DNA from: Burkholderiales bacterium | GTDB lineage: Bacteria > Pseudomonadota > Gammaproteobacteria > Burkholderiales > Burkholderiaceae_E | Assembly: GCA_027487815.1 (NCBI GenBank) | Contig: JAIYCW010000001.1 | Location: 1-64,000, forward strand | DNA length: 64,000 nucleotides | Direction: 5' to 3' | Shown here: positions 27,261 to 35,846 of the stretch, in pieces | Numbering within the stretch: position 1 is the stretch's first letter | Layout: the number at the start of each line of letters is the position of its first letter | The notes under the pieces: generated by a model | Databases searched by the model: none | What the model saw: only the letters and a program-made list of their open reading frames with translations | Told to the model about the DNA's origin: nothing | Position numbers and translations under genes: made by a program

Positions 27261-27983
27261 TCACTTTCGCGCCCTTTTTGAAGCTGCGGGTTTTGATCCG
27301 AACTCGGGCGAGACGCGCCTCGCTTTCTCAGCCTGAACCATCCCAAACCCCAGATCACATAGGTGCTGGATGGTGTCATCAAGCCAGGACTTGCGCGCTC
27401 GCAATTGCGGAGAGAGCTCGGACATAAACGCCTCCGACATCCAGTAATCATTGGCGATCGAAATGAGTGCAAAGGCCAGGCGGTGCACCGCCACATCCGA
27501 ATGCGCCAGACCAAGCTCACGCATCAACATATTTTCAAGTTGTAAAAACATCGGGCCTACTGTGCCCCGCACCCACTGCTTGAAGACCAGACTCGGATCG
27601 GCACATTCACGAAAATGGATCTTCATCATCAAGCGCGACTCCTGGTCATCTGCATCCAGATCGCCAATAAAGCCACGATACAAGCCCTCGAGCGCCTGAG
27701 CGAACGGCACACTGCGATGCTCAAGTTGCTCAAAGGCTTCGCCCACCGAGGCTGAAAGCTCGGTCAGCACTGCCCGGTAGAGGCCTTCCTTGTCGCCAAA
27801 GTGGTAGCTGATTAGCGCAACGTTTGCATTGGCTGCTCCAGCAATGGCGCGGGTGGAGGCGGCCGCAAACCCGTGTTCGGCAAACTGCCGCAACCCGGCG
27901 TGAAGCAACCGGGTGCGAGCGTCTGCTCCCTGGGTGGCAGACGCAGAAGATTTGGCCGGTCGGCCGACAACACTATTTGGCAT
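27261..27983 (-). CDS. TetR-family regulator of the RND operon
   Basis: DNA-binding repressor of about 240 residues. The N-terminal helix-turn-helix is typical: LLHAGLRQFAEHGFAAASTRAIAGAANAN with ISYHFGDKEGLYRAVL. The C-terminal part resembles the CerR/YbiH type. ATG 27983 is taken as start; a GTG three codons upstream (27992) lies inside the -10 hexamer and is unlikely. A 34-base operator overlaps its promoter, so it probably represses itself together with the pump genes that follow after ten bases. No other promoter is visible between it and the channel gene. The tail is basic (PAASKRARK). Confidence 0.92.
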   Translation of the reverse strand: MPNSVVGRPAKSSASATQGADARTRLLHAGLRQFAEHGFAAASTRAIAGAANANVALISYHFGDKEGLYRAVLTELSASVGEAFEQLEHRSVPFAQALEGLYRGFIGDLDADDQESRLMMKIHFRECADPSLVFKQWVRGTVGPMFLQLENMLMRELGLAHSDVAVHRLAFALISIANDYWMSEAFMSELSPQLRARKSWLDDTIQHLCDLGFGMVQAEKARRVSPEFGSKPAASKRARK

Positions 27984-27990
27984 GGCGCGC

Positions 27991-28019
27991 ACTTTAGCGC
28001 CCCAGATTTAATTAGTCAA
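27991..28019 (-). promoter_or_regulatory. Promoter of the TetR-RND operon, apparently leaderless
   Basis: On the minus strand TTGACT (28019-28014), a 17-base spacer and TAAAGT (27996-27991) form a good sigma-70 promoter. Only seven bases separate the -10 hexamer from the ATG at 27983, so transcription should start at or next to the A of the ATG, giving a leaderless message for the regulator. Confidence 0.65.
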
Positions 28020-28038
28020 ACGATTGATTAATTAAATC
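28005..28038. promoter_or_regulatory. Palindromic operator for the TetR regulator
   Basis: Fifteen-base arms GATTTAATTAGTCAA (28005-28019) and TTGATTAATTAAATC (28024-28038) are inverted repeats with one mismatch around the 4-base spacer ACGA. The element is AT-rich in GC-rich surroundings and covers the -35 hexamer of the tetR promoter, the classic position for TetR-family self-repression. Confidence 0.8.
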
Positions 28039-28098
28039 AGGTATCAGGAGAAACATCACCGGCAGTGGTTAAAGCCTCGCAACCGCGCCAGCAACACG

Positions 28099-29046
28099 CT
28101 ATTTTTTGGCTAGCTTGGTCACAATACTCAGACCATTGATCTGCTCATGCATCCTCAGCATTGAAGGCGTGTAGGACTCCCCCAATCCCAAAGCGCTTGC
28201 CTGCACAAAGGCCTGATGCACCGATTGCGCAACCGGCGCAGGCATTCCAAGCTGCTCGGTGAGGTGGCCGTAATAGCTCAAATCCTTTTGCGCATTGGCA
28301 ATTGAAAACTTGAGCCGCTCCAGATCACCCTCCAAGGCTCCACCGATCATGCCTTGCATCAGCCCCGAATTCACCGCGCCAACACTCATCAAATCAAAAA
28401 GCTTCTTAAGATCCAGTCCCGCTTTAGCTGCGGCCGCATACCCTTCCGCCAAAGCCGCAATCTGGGCCAGAGAAACAAAATTATTGACAAGCTTCATGGT
28501 GTGCCCAGCTCCTGGCCCACCCACATGAAAGATGTTTTCGCAAAAAGCTGAGAGCACCGGCTTGATACGCAGAAAATCAGCCTCACTCGCTCCTACCATG
28601 ATGTTCAAGCGCCCTTCCTGCGCCTCTTTGGGCGTGCGGGCAAGCGGCGCATCAATGAATGTGACGCCCTGCTTTTCACAGGCTTCGCGCACGCGGGTTG
28701 TGGAGGCGGGCTCGGCGGTTGAGCAATCAATAATCGTCAGGCCTGCAGGCGGTGCGGACAACACTCCCGGCTGCTCACCACCCAGCACAATCTCTTCAAC
28801 CTGCTTTGAGCCTGTCACGCAGAGAAACAAAATATCGCTTGCCTGAGCGCAAGCCAAATTACTCGAAGTCTCTTTTGCACCTGCCTCAATCAGAGCCTGC
28901 GCAGCAGCACGATTACGATGCACGCGCACGCTCAAGGGATAACCCTTGGCAAGCAAGTTGCTCGCCATTCCCTGGCCCATCAGGCCGATACCAATAAAGC
29001 CGATGCGAGGCAGGCCGGTTGTAGTTGATGAACTGCTCACGATCAA
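28099..29046 (-). CDS. NAD(P)-dependent oxidoreductase, 3-hydroxyisobutyrate dehydrogenase family
   Basis: Beta-hydroxyacid dehydrogenase of 315 residues. The Rossmann motif is IGFIGIGLMGQGMASNLL (about residues 15-32). The substrate segment reads DAPLARTPKEAQEGRLNIMVG, where the usual SGG after DAP is replaced by ART, and the catalytic Lys is in GAGHTMKLVNN. Relatives reduce tartronate semialdehyde or oxidise 3-hydroxyisobutyrate; this variant could act on another short hydroxyacid. It is the third gene of a set with an AhpD-like gene (4-base overlap) and a glycosyltransferase. Confidence 0.88.
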   Translation of the reverse strand: MIVSSSSTTTGLPRIGFIGIGLMGQGMASNLLAKGYPLSVRVHRNRAAAQALIEAGAKETSSNLACAQASDILFLCVTGSKQVEEIVLGGEQPGVLSAPPAGLTIIDCSTAEPASTTRVREACEKQGVTFIDAPLARTPKEAQEGRLNIMVGASEADFLRIKPVLSAFCENIFHVGGPGAGHTMKLVNNFVSLAQIAALAEGYAAAAKAGLDLKKLFDLMSVGAVNSGLMQGMIGGALEGDLERLKFSIANAQKDLSYYGHLTEQLGMPAPVAQSVHQAFVQASALGLGESYTPSMLRMHEQINGLSIVTKLAKK

Positions 29047-29630
29047 GCTCCTTGAGTTGAGTTGCGAGGCATGCGCCCCATCATGTAAAACTCATCATTG
29101 GGCATCATGCCCGAGAGGTTGGCCATCCGATTCGAGAGCGCATAAAAAGCCGCGATCGCACCAATATCCCAGGCGTCTTCATCGCTAAAGCCCGCCGCAT
29201 GCAAGGCTTCATAATCCGCAGGCTCAATTTGCGCAGAATGCAAAGCCACCTTCATTGCAAAATCAAGCATGGCATGCTGACGTGCGGTGATTTCAGCCTT
29301 GCGATAATTGGTGGCCAGTTGATCTGCGATCCGCGGATTCTTGGCATAAATTCGCAGAATCGCGCCATGCGCCACGACGCAATACAGGCAGTTGTTGGCA
29401 CCACTGGTCGCCACCACGATCATTTCTTTTTCTGCCTTGCTCAGATTGTTTTCCTTGAGCATCAACGCATCATGGTAGGCAAAAAAGGCTCGAAACTCCT
29501 CAGCCCGGCGCGCGAGCTTGAGAAACACCGCCGGCACAAATCCGGCCTTCTCCTGCACCTCCAGAATACGTGCTTTTACATCTTCAGCCAGATCCTTCAG
29601 ATCGGGCGAGGGGTAACGTTCTTGATTCAT
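29043..29630 (-). CDS. AhpD-like carboxymuconolactone decarboxylase-family protein
   Basis: Protein of 195 residues from the ATG at 29630 (AAGGAG seven bases upstream). It has the alkylhydroperoxidase D core: EKEMIVVATSGANNCLYCVVAHGAILR with a redox CxxC and nearby His, matching the peroxidase-related (PMD-like) subfamily. Likely cytosolic and peroxide- or thiol-linked. Its start overlaps the upstream glycosyltransferase gene by 4 bases and its end overlaps the dehydrogenase by 4 bases, so translation is coupled across all three, though no shared pathway is obvious. Confidence 0.88.
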   Translation of the reverse strand: MNQERYPSPDLKDLAEDVKARILEVQEKAGFVPAVFLKLARRAEEFRAFFAYHDALMLKENNLSKAEKEMIVVATSGANNCLYCVVAHGAILRIYAKNPRIADQLATNYRKAEITARQHAMLDFAMKVALHSAQIEPADYEALHAAGFSDEDAWDIGAIAAFYALSNRMANLSGMMPNDEFYMMGRMPRNSTQGA

Positions 29631-30409
29631 TCCAGGTCTCCTTGTAATTGCAGTTTTCCGGCTTGGGCGAGCCCCGCCCAACGATACTTCAGATAACTTC
29701 CCCGACCATTAAGCCATGCAATCTTGAGGCCGGTGATCCCATCAAGCACTCCGCCTCGCAGCACCAGGCCACGAATCACCGTCCACACGCCATGCAGCCA
29801 CGCCGAGCCGAGCGAGCCTCGACCCTGCGCTGCAAGCTTGCGGGCACTGAGCCAGGCGTATCGCCTCATTTTGTTAAACCCATCGTCCCATGAATCCACG
29901 CTGTCGTGCTCCAGGGTGGCGGGCAAGGTTAAGAGCTCACCTTGTACTTCCAGCCTCTCATGCACCAGGTCATCACTGAACTTGCCGCAGTGTCGACGAA
30001 ACAGGCGCAACACACGATCGCCCTGCCAATCGCCAAAGCGCACCAGCTTGCCGCAAAAGCGCGAATGCCGCCGCAACCAAAAACCGTCATATCGCCGACC
30101 TTGCCAAAGCCCGTCGCTGGCCACAATAGCCTGCACCTGCTGCTGCAACCTATCGCTCAATACTTCATCGGCATCAAGCGACAACACCCAGGGCTCTTCG
30201 GCCAGCGCCAAAGCGCGATTTTTCTGAATGCCGAACCCTGGCCAATCAACGCTGTGATGAATCTGCGCACCCATTTCTCGCGCAATCTCGCAGGTTCGAT
30301 CGGTGCTGCCTGAATCAAGAATAATCCGCTGATGTGCGAAAGCGACCGAGTTCAGACAACGGGCGATGCGGTTTTCTTCGTTTTTTGTGATGATGGTGAC
30401 ACTAAGCAC
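29627..30409 (-). CDS. Glycosyltransferase family 2, WaaE/KdtX-like
   Basis: GT-A transferase of 260 residues. The N-terminus is LSVTIITKNEENRIARCLNSV, followed by RIILDSGSTDRTCEIA and the DXD-like SLDADEVLS. DGFWLRRHSRFCGKLVRFGDW and FSDDLVHERLEV are conserved in the LPS core beta-1,4-glucosyltransferase group (WaaE/KdtX). It probably adds a sugar to the inner core at the cytosolic face of the inner membrane. The start is GTG with AAGG seven bases upstream. It is divergent from the epimerase gene (56 bases between starts). Confidence 0.88.
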   Translation of the reverse strand: MLSVTIITKNEENRIARCLNSVAFAHQRIILDSGSTDRTCEIAREMGAQIHHSVDWPGFGIQKNRALALAEEPWVLSLDADEVLSDRLQQQVQAIVASDGLWQGRRYDGFWLRRHSRFCGKLVRFGDWQGDRVLRLFRRHCGKFSDDLVHERLEVQGELLTLPATLEHDSVDSWDDGFNKMRRYAWLSARKLAAQGRGSLGSAWLHGVWTVIRGLVLRGGVLDGITGLKIAWLNGRGSYLKYRWAGLAQAGKLQLQGDLE

Positions 30410-30465
30410 AAGTCGACCTTGGGTAAACTGACGTCATCCTACTGCAAAGCCCCCTGTCATCATCC

Positions 30466-31509
30466 ATGTCCTCGCCTGCGCCCCTGTCCAATGACCCCAT
30501 CCTGATCACCGGTGTGGCTGGGTTCATCGGCTTCACGGTTGCACGCCAACTGCTGGCCCAGGGCCACGCCGTGCTTGGCATCGACAATCTGAATGACTAT
30601 TACGATCCGAAGCTCAAGCGTGCCCGCCTGGCACAACTTCAGCAACCAGCTTTTGAATTTCAAGCGCTTGACGTGGCCAATTGGGATCGAGTGCAAACAC
30701 TTTTCGATCAAACCAAGCCGCGGTATGTGGTGCACTTGGCAGCGCAAGCCGGAGTGCGCTATGCGATGAGCAACCCGAAGGCCTACAGCGATAGCAATCT
30801 TGCAGGTTCAAGTGCAATTCTGGAAGCCTGCCGAATCCATAAGGTCAAACACCTCGTGTTTGCCAGCTCATCAAGCGTGTATGGTGGCAATCAGAAAGTG
30901 CCCTTTAGCGAATGCGATGCGGTGGATCATCCTGTGAGCTTCTACGCCGCGAGCAAACGCTCAAACGAGTTAATGGCGCATTCATATAGCCATCTGTATA
31001 ACTTGCCGATCACCATGCTGCGTTACTTCACCGTGTATGGCCCCTGGGGTCGACCCGATATGGCGATCTGGAAATTCACTGATGCCATGCTGCGTGGCCA
31101 GCCCATTGATGTGTATGCACAAGGCCGCTTGTCGCGTGACTTCACCTTTGTGGAAGATGCAGCCCACGCCACGATTGAGCTGCTGAAGCGGCCCAGTGCC
31201 CGCATTGCGACAAGCGACCCGGCCACCTGGCGCACCGAAGGGCCGGCAACCAGTTGGGCACCCTTTGAAACATTCAATGTCGGTCGCCGCGATCCAGTCA
31301 CCGTCAATGAACTGATTGCTCTTTTGGAGGCTGCTACAGGACATACTGCTTTGCGCAATGAAATGCCAATGCAGGCGGGTGATGTGGAAAAAACCTCTGC
31401 AGACACGTCAAAGCTTGCAGCGGCGATTGGCTTTGAACCCCGCACTTCACTTGCAGACGGACTACAGCAGTTTGTGCGATGGTTTCGTGAGTATCGCGAC
31501 TTACGCTAG
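30466..31509 (+). CDS. UDP-glucuronate 4-epimerase-like NAD-dependent epimerase
   Basis: Extended short-chain dehydrogenase of 347 residues. It has the NAD motif ITGVAGFIGFTVARQLL, LAAQAGVRYAM, the catalytic FASSSSVYG and YAASKRSNE (YxxxK), and RYFTVYGPWGRPDMA. The overall pattern, especially DNLNDYYDPKLKRARL after strand 2, is that of UDP-GlcA C4-epimerases making UDP-galacturonate. An Arg/Thr-rich insert (PATWRTEGPATSW) is unusual. The product could feed LPS core or capsule. The next gene, a transferase, starts 8 bases later. Confidence 0.87.
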   Translation: MSSPAPLSNDPILITGVAGFIGFTVARQLLAQGHAVLGIDNLNDYYDPKLKRARLAQLQQPAFEFQALDVANWDRVQTLFDQTKPRYVVHLAAQAGVRYAMSNPKAYSDSNLAGSSAILEACRIHKVKHLVFASSSSVYGGNQKVPFSECDAVDHPVSFYAASKRSNELMAHSYSHLYNLPITMLRYFTVYGPWGRPDMAIWKFTDAMLRGQPIDVYAQGRLSRDFTFVEDAAHATIELLKRPSARIATSDPATWRTEGPATSWAPFETFNVGRRDPVTVNELIALLEAATGHTALRNEMPMQAGDVEKTSADTSKLAAAIGFEPRTSLADGLQQFVRWFREYRDLR

Positions 31510-31517
31510 AGTTCGGC

Positions 31518-32270
31518 ATGGCCTCAAAACCTACTGTCGAAGTCACCCTGATAAGCGGTCGACGGCCAGCGCTGCTGGATGCCACCCTGTCGTCGTTTCA
31601 CAAGAACCTGTTCGCGCACTGCACGGTTTCACGCTTCATCGCCAATATCGATCCTTTTGGTGGATCAGCGCAAGATCAGAAGAGTTGTGTTGAACTCATC
31701 CGCGGTTACTTTCCAGACGCCGAGATCTTTGAACCATTAACCCCGTCCTTCGGCGGCGCTGTGCAACGTGTGTGGCAGGCCAGTACCGGCCCAGTGCTTT
31801 TTCACCTCGAAGATGATTGGCTCTTGCTGGAGCCGCTTGACGTGGAGAAGTGCCTGGGACTTTTTACTGAGCAGGTTGCTGTTATTAAGCTTGTGTCAAA
31901 AGAGCATGGCTGGACCCCTGAAGATGGCCCTTACCTGAAGGGCCGGGTAAGCCGAAAATGGTTAGGAATGCGTTTGGGCAAGCGCACATTCAACAAACAT
32001 GGATTGAGCCCCGGCTTCTTCCTTGGCCCGTTTGTACGCAAGTGGGCATCAATGATTCACCCTGATTCGGACCCCGACTTGGATCCCGAAAAGCAAGCAC
32101 GCCCAGGAGTCAATCAGGCGTTGTTTGAGTATGTTGACCAATTCACTTGCAAGATGCTTCCTGGTCAAAGGACTGTGAATCTGATCGAGGATATCGGCAG
32201 GCAGTGGCGGGACAATCAAGGACTGGTGAAACGCGTGCACGATGGCAAGAGCACTTGGGAACGCGGCTAG
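31518..32270 (+). CDS. Putative glycosyltransferase, unclassified
   Basis: Cytosolic protein of 250 residues with no named family that I recognise. The start (VEVTLISGRRPALLDATLSSFHKN) resembles a GT-A fold, and FHLEDDWLLLEP supplies a DXD-like motif near residue 100. GLSPGFFLGPFVRKW and GQRTVNLIEDIGRQWRDNQG look like acceptor-site segments seen in small GT2-like proteins of surface-glycan loci. The 8-base spacing to the epimerase suggests it uses that product, possibly transferring galacturonate. This is inference from context. Confidence 0.6.
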   Translation: MASKPTVEVTLISGRRPALLDATLSSFHKNLFAHCTVSRFIANIDPFGGSAQDQKSCVELIRGYFPDAEIFEPLTPSFGGAVQRVWQASTGPVLFHLEDDWLLLEPLDVEKCLGLFTEQVAVIKLVSKEHGWTPEDGPYLKGRVSRKWLGMRLGKRTFNKHGLSPGFFLGPFVRKWASMIHPDSDPDLDPEKQARPGVNQALFEYVDQFTCKMLPGQRTVNLIEDIGRQWRDNQGLVKRVHDGKSTWERG

Positions 32271-32307
32271 TCTTTGGATTTGGAACCATCCGTTCCCGCT
32301 ACCAAGC

Positions 32308-32982
32308 TCACTCAGGTTTTCGTAGCACCAGGCAGCTCATTTGATATGGACGAAACAGCCAGGTAAAACGATGCGCATGTGATAACCATCGCTTCGGTCT
32401 GACAAAAGGAAACAGTAGACGCAGAACCTTGCGAATTCTGCGCCCCAATGAGGCGGCAAAAAACTCGTCACCATAGGACTCGCTGTTGATCACCTCGGCG
32501 GCTTCAAGCTTGAAGCTGGAAAATGAGCCTGCCACTTCCTCGGGTGAGGGTCGATACATCGTATCCAGAGGGTCCGCATGATATGGATAGGAATGCGGCA
32601 CGGTAATGAAAGCTCTGCCACCGGGCGCCAAAATCCTGCTGAAAATCTCTGGCACCTGATCACGCAGCTTCACCGGCAGGTGCTCAAGCACATTACAAAA
32701 GAGCACAATTCTTGGCTGCAAGTCCGCCAGGGTTGCCTGGAATGCCGGATCAAAGATATCGCCTTGCAACTCTACGCCGTCTGCCTGCATCAAATCCGAA
32801 TGCACCACTCGATAGCCCAAGGCGCTAAGCGGAGCGATCGTCATCGCTTGGATGTAGGGCTTGGAGACTTCGCGGCTCTTGCGGGTGCCGCAACCCAGGT
32901 TCAAAGCTACTGGTGAATCAGAGGTCGCATCGAGCAACTCACGGTAACGTGCTTCCAACCAACGCGCCTCTTCAATGCGCAT
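32308..32982 (-). CDS. Class I SAM-dependent methyltransferase
   Basis: Protein of 224 residues from the ATG at 32982, which has AGG at a suitable distance and overlaps the upstream transferase gene by 11 bases. SAM-binding motif I is VALNLGCGTRKS; VVHSDLMQADGVELQGDI and FCNVLEHLP follow, then GRAFITVPHSYPYHADPLDTMYRPSPEE. It belongs to the Methyltransf_11/23 type found in glycan loci, and may methylate a sugar. It is the last gene of the dnaE-msbA run. Confidence 0.82.
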   Translation of the reverse strand: MRIEEARWLEARYRELLDATSDSPVALNLGCGTRKSREVSKPYIQAMTIAPLSALGYRVVHSDLMQADGVELQGDIFDPAFQATLADLQPRIVLFCNVLEHLPVKLRDQVPEIFSRILAPGGRAFITVPHSYPYHADPLDTMYRPSPEEVAGSFSSFKLEAAEVINSESYGDEFFAASLGRRIRKVLRLLFPFVRPKRWLSHAHRFTWLFRPYQMSCLVLRKPE

Positions 32983-34075
32983 GCTGACCTGCCTTCGCCG
33001 AGACTTCCATGAACACTCTTTCCATCGCATCACACATCGCCTGATCCGAGCATTTTGCGCGGGCCGCATCCAAGGCCGCCTGCCCCAGCCGTTGCCTCAA
33101 TGCTGCGTCGGTGGCGACTCGTACCAGGGCAGCGCGGAGCTGTCCAACATCGCGAGGCGCTGTCATCAATGCACTCACCTCATCGGTGACGAGCTCGGGA
33201 ATCCCCCCGACCGGGGTGGTCACGCAACACAGTCCGCAAGCCATGGCTTGAGCCAGCGACTGTGGCACGCCTTCATGGAGCGTTGGCAGTACAAAGACGT
33301 CAAGCGCTTGCAACCATGGCATCACATCAGTCTGATTGCCCACCATATGCACCCTGGAGCGCAGGCCCAGGCTATCGATTTGCTTCTCAAGGCGCTCGCG
33401 CATCGGGCCATCACCCATGACCAACAATTGCCAAGACGGCAACTCAATCTGCGCTAACGCTTCAAACAAAAAATTGTGTCCCTTGGCCATACGAAGGGTA
33501 GCCACTATCCCGAAGGTAAAAGGCTCAGTGGCCACACCCAGTTTCTGGCGTTGTTCAAGCGCATTGCCAGGTTGATAGTGATCCAGATCAATCCCTGTGG
33601 GCACCGAAATCATTTTCTCGGGAGCAAAACCATAATCCCTGGCCAACTGTTGGCGCAAGGCTTCACCCGTTGTAATGACTTTACTTGCCGCTGTCATGTA
33701 GAGCCAGCGGGTGGCAGCCGAGTTTGGCATCGGGGTAGAGATATGACGGGTTCGAACGATCGGGGCGGCCCGGCCCATGGATGCGCAGGCCAGCGCCGTG
33801 AGCCAGCTATCGGTTGATGAGTGAGTATTGATCACATCAAAGGAATGCAACTTGAGAAACCGGCGCATGGCGATCAGCCCACGAATCGTTTTTCGCTCCA
33901 TCGGCAAGCAATGCATTGGCAATCCAAACTCCTTTGCTCGGCTTGCTATGGTGGCTTGCGGCGGGCAGGCCAGGCTCACTTCATGCCCCCGCCTGATAAG
34001 GCCGGCTGCTTCGGTAAGGATCCGAAGCTCCTGACCTCCCCAGCCGCAAGATGATTCAGTATGCAAGATGCGCAC
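32972..34075 (-). CDS. Glycosyltransferase family 4
   Basis: GT-B transferase of 367 residues. The N-terminus is MRILHTESSCGWGGQELRIL and the donor-binding half contains FTFGIVATLRMAKGHNFLFEAL, WQLLVMGDGPMRERLE and PTLHEGVPQSLAQAMACG, the EX7E region. It probably extends LPS core or O-chain in the cytosol. Its start shares one base with the stop of msbA, and the methyltransferase begins inside its end. Acceptor and donor cannot be told from sequence. Confidence 0.88.
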   Translation of the reverse strand: MRILHTESSCGWGGQELRILTEAAGLIRRGHEVSLACPPQATIASRAKEFGLPMHCLPMERKTIRGLIAMRRFLKLHSFDVINTHSSTDSWLTALACASMGRAAPIVRTRHISTPMPNSAATRWLYMTAASKVITTGEALRQQLARDYGFAPEKMISVPTGIDLDHYQPGNALEQRQKLGVATEPFTFGIVATLRMAKGHNFLFEALAQIELPSWQLLVMGDGPMRERLEKQIDSLGLRSRVHMVGNQTDVMPWLQALDVFVLPTLHEGVPQSLAQAMACGLCCVTTPVGGIPELVTDEVSALMTAPRDVGQLRAALVRVATDAALRQRLGQAALDAARAKCSDQAMCDAMERVFMEVSAKAGQHAH

Positions 34076-35817
34076 TATTTCCCCGCTGGCTCATCTTGTG
34101 TGAGATGCAATCGCGAGTACGCTCCTCGTGCAGCCATCAATTCATGATGGGTGCCCTGCTCGACGATGCGGCCACCTGAAATCACCAGGATGCGGTCAGC
34201 CCTCTCGACGGTTGAAAGTCGATGTGCAATCACAATTGTGGTACGACCCGCCATGCCGTGTTCCAGCGCAATTTGCACTTCACGCTCGGTCTGGCTGTCC
34301 AGCGCTGAGGTTGCCTCATCAAGCAATAGAATCGGCGCATCCTTAAGCAGGGCTCGTGCAATGGCCAAACGTTGCCGCTGCCCGCCCGAGAGTTTCGTGC
34401 CGCGCTCACCGACCAGAGTGTCGAGTTGGTCGGGCAATGAACGAACAAACTCGTCAAGCGCCGCAGACTTAAGTACCGACCATACGGCCTCGTCGCTCAC
34501 CTGCCCGGCCTTGCTGAACGCCACGTTTGAGCGAATTGTGTCGTTAAACAGCACAATCTCCTGACTGACCAGGGCCATCTGATCGCGCAGACTGGCCAGT
34601 CTGAGTTCCTCAATCGGAATGCCATCAAGCCGAATCTGCCCGCGGGTTGGGCTGATAAAACGCGGGATCAAATTCATCAGGGTAGTTTTCCCGCCGCCCG
34701 AGCCCCCGACCAGAGCCACCACTTCGCCTGCGCGCACCTGCAGATCAATGCCATCAAGCGCCTGGCTGCCGGCCCCGGGGTAAGCAAAGCCTACCGCCTC
34801 AAAAGTAATCTCACCGCGCGAGCGCTGAATCGACTTTTGACCGGTATCCGGCTCGGAGCCCCGGTCCATCACCTCAAATACGCCATCTGCAGCCACCAGC
34901 CCCCGCTGCAAAAGACTGTTCACATCAGCCAACTGCTTCATGGGCGCAAGCAACATGATCAGGGCAGTAAGAAACGACGCAAAGCCACCCACAGTGATTT
35001 CGCCATTGGCCGATTGCGCCAACGCTATCGACACGACGATGGCCACAGCCACTGCCGCACAAAGCTGCGTGACTGGAGAGATTGCCGCCGACGCGATGAC
35101 AATACGCATGGCTGAACCCCGCAAGCGCTCGACCGCTGCCGAAAACACTCCCTTTTGCTTATCGTAGGCGCCAAAAAGCTTGATTGGTTTGTACGCATGA
35201 ACCGCCTCCTCCACCACACGGGTAAGGTCTCCGGTCTGGTCCATGTTTTGCCGACTCAGGGTCCGCAATCGCCGCGTAAAGTACACGTTAGCGATCGCCA
35301 CGATTGGCACGAGTGCAAGCGCTATTAAAGTGAGCCGCCAGTTCTCGTAAAGCAGATATCCCAGCAGTCCAAGGATCACGATCGACTCCTTGATCAGGGT
35401 AAGCAAGGCTCGGGAAATAGCCACCGTCACGCTATTGATTTCAAACACCACTTTCGAGATCAACACGCCCGACGACTCGCGCTCAAACTCGGCTGTGGGC
35501 AGACGCAAAATATGCGCAAACAAATCGCGGCGCAAATCGGCCAATACCTTATTGGCCACCCAGGAGAGCGCATAGTTACTGCAAAAAGCAGCCACACCTC
35601 GTATGGTGAATAGTGCAATGATGCAAGCTGGCACGAGCCATGCGGGCATGGGCGTGCGTTTCACAAAGCCCTGATCGAGCAAGGGCTTCATCAAGGCTGG
35701 AAACAGCGGCTCGGTAGCCGCAGTGATCACCATGGCGATCACCGCCGCAACATACCCCATCCTGTAAGAGGCGGTGTAGCGCAGCAGGCGGCGAAAAGTG
35801 GAGTAACTCGAGCGCAA
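34075..35817 (-). CDS. msbA: Lipid A export ABC transporter MsbA
   Basis: Half-size ABC exporter of 580 residues. Six membrane helices fill the first 320 residues. The nucleotide-binding domain has Walker A VGGSGGGKTTL, signature LSGGQRQRLAIARALL, Walker B ILLLDEATSALD and the switch His in IVIAHRLS. As a homodimer it flips lipid A-core across the inner membrane. The surrounding LPS transferase genes support MsbA over other half-transporters. It follows the WaaG-like gene by 29 bases and overlaps the next transferase by one base. Confidence 0.92.
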   Translation of the reverse strand: MRSSYSTFRRLLRYTASYRMGYVAAVIAMVITAATEPLFPALMKPLLDQGFVKRTPMPAWLVPACIIALFTIRGVAAFCSNYALSWVANKVLADLRRDLFAHILRLPTAEFERESSGVLISKVVFEINSVTVAISRALLTLIKESIVILGLLGYLLYENWRLTLIALALVPIVAIANVYFTRRLRTLSRQNMDQTGDLTRVVEEAVHAYKPIKLFGAYDKQKGVFSAAVERLRGSAMRIVIASAAISPVTQLCAAVAVAIVVSIALAQSANGEITVGGFASFLTALIMLLAPMKQLADVNSLLQRGLVAADGVFEVMDRGSEPDTGQKSIQRSRGEITFEAVGFAYPGAGSQALDGIDLQVRAGEVVALVGGSGGGKTTLMNLIPRFISPTRGQIRLDGIPIEELRLASLRDQMALVSQEIVLFNDTIRSNVAFSKAGQVSDEAVWSVLKSAALDEFVRSLPDQLDTLVGERGTKLSGGQRQRLAIARALLKDAPILLLDEATSALDSQTEREVQIALEHGMAGRTTIVIAHRLSTVERADRILVISGGRIVEQGTHHELMAARGAYSRLHLTQDEPAGK

Positions 35818-35846
35818 GGCGAATCGCAGAAAGTTTCTAAAACATC

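Noticed and set aside
27251-27520. N-terminal extension of the outer-membrane channel to 27520
   Set aside because: It lies out of frame over the TetR gene; the lipobox and ribosome-binding site place the start at 27250.
30410-30465. TAAACT-like -10 in the gap between the WaaE-like and epimerase genes
   Set aside because: No matching -35 element at an acceptable distance.
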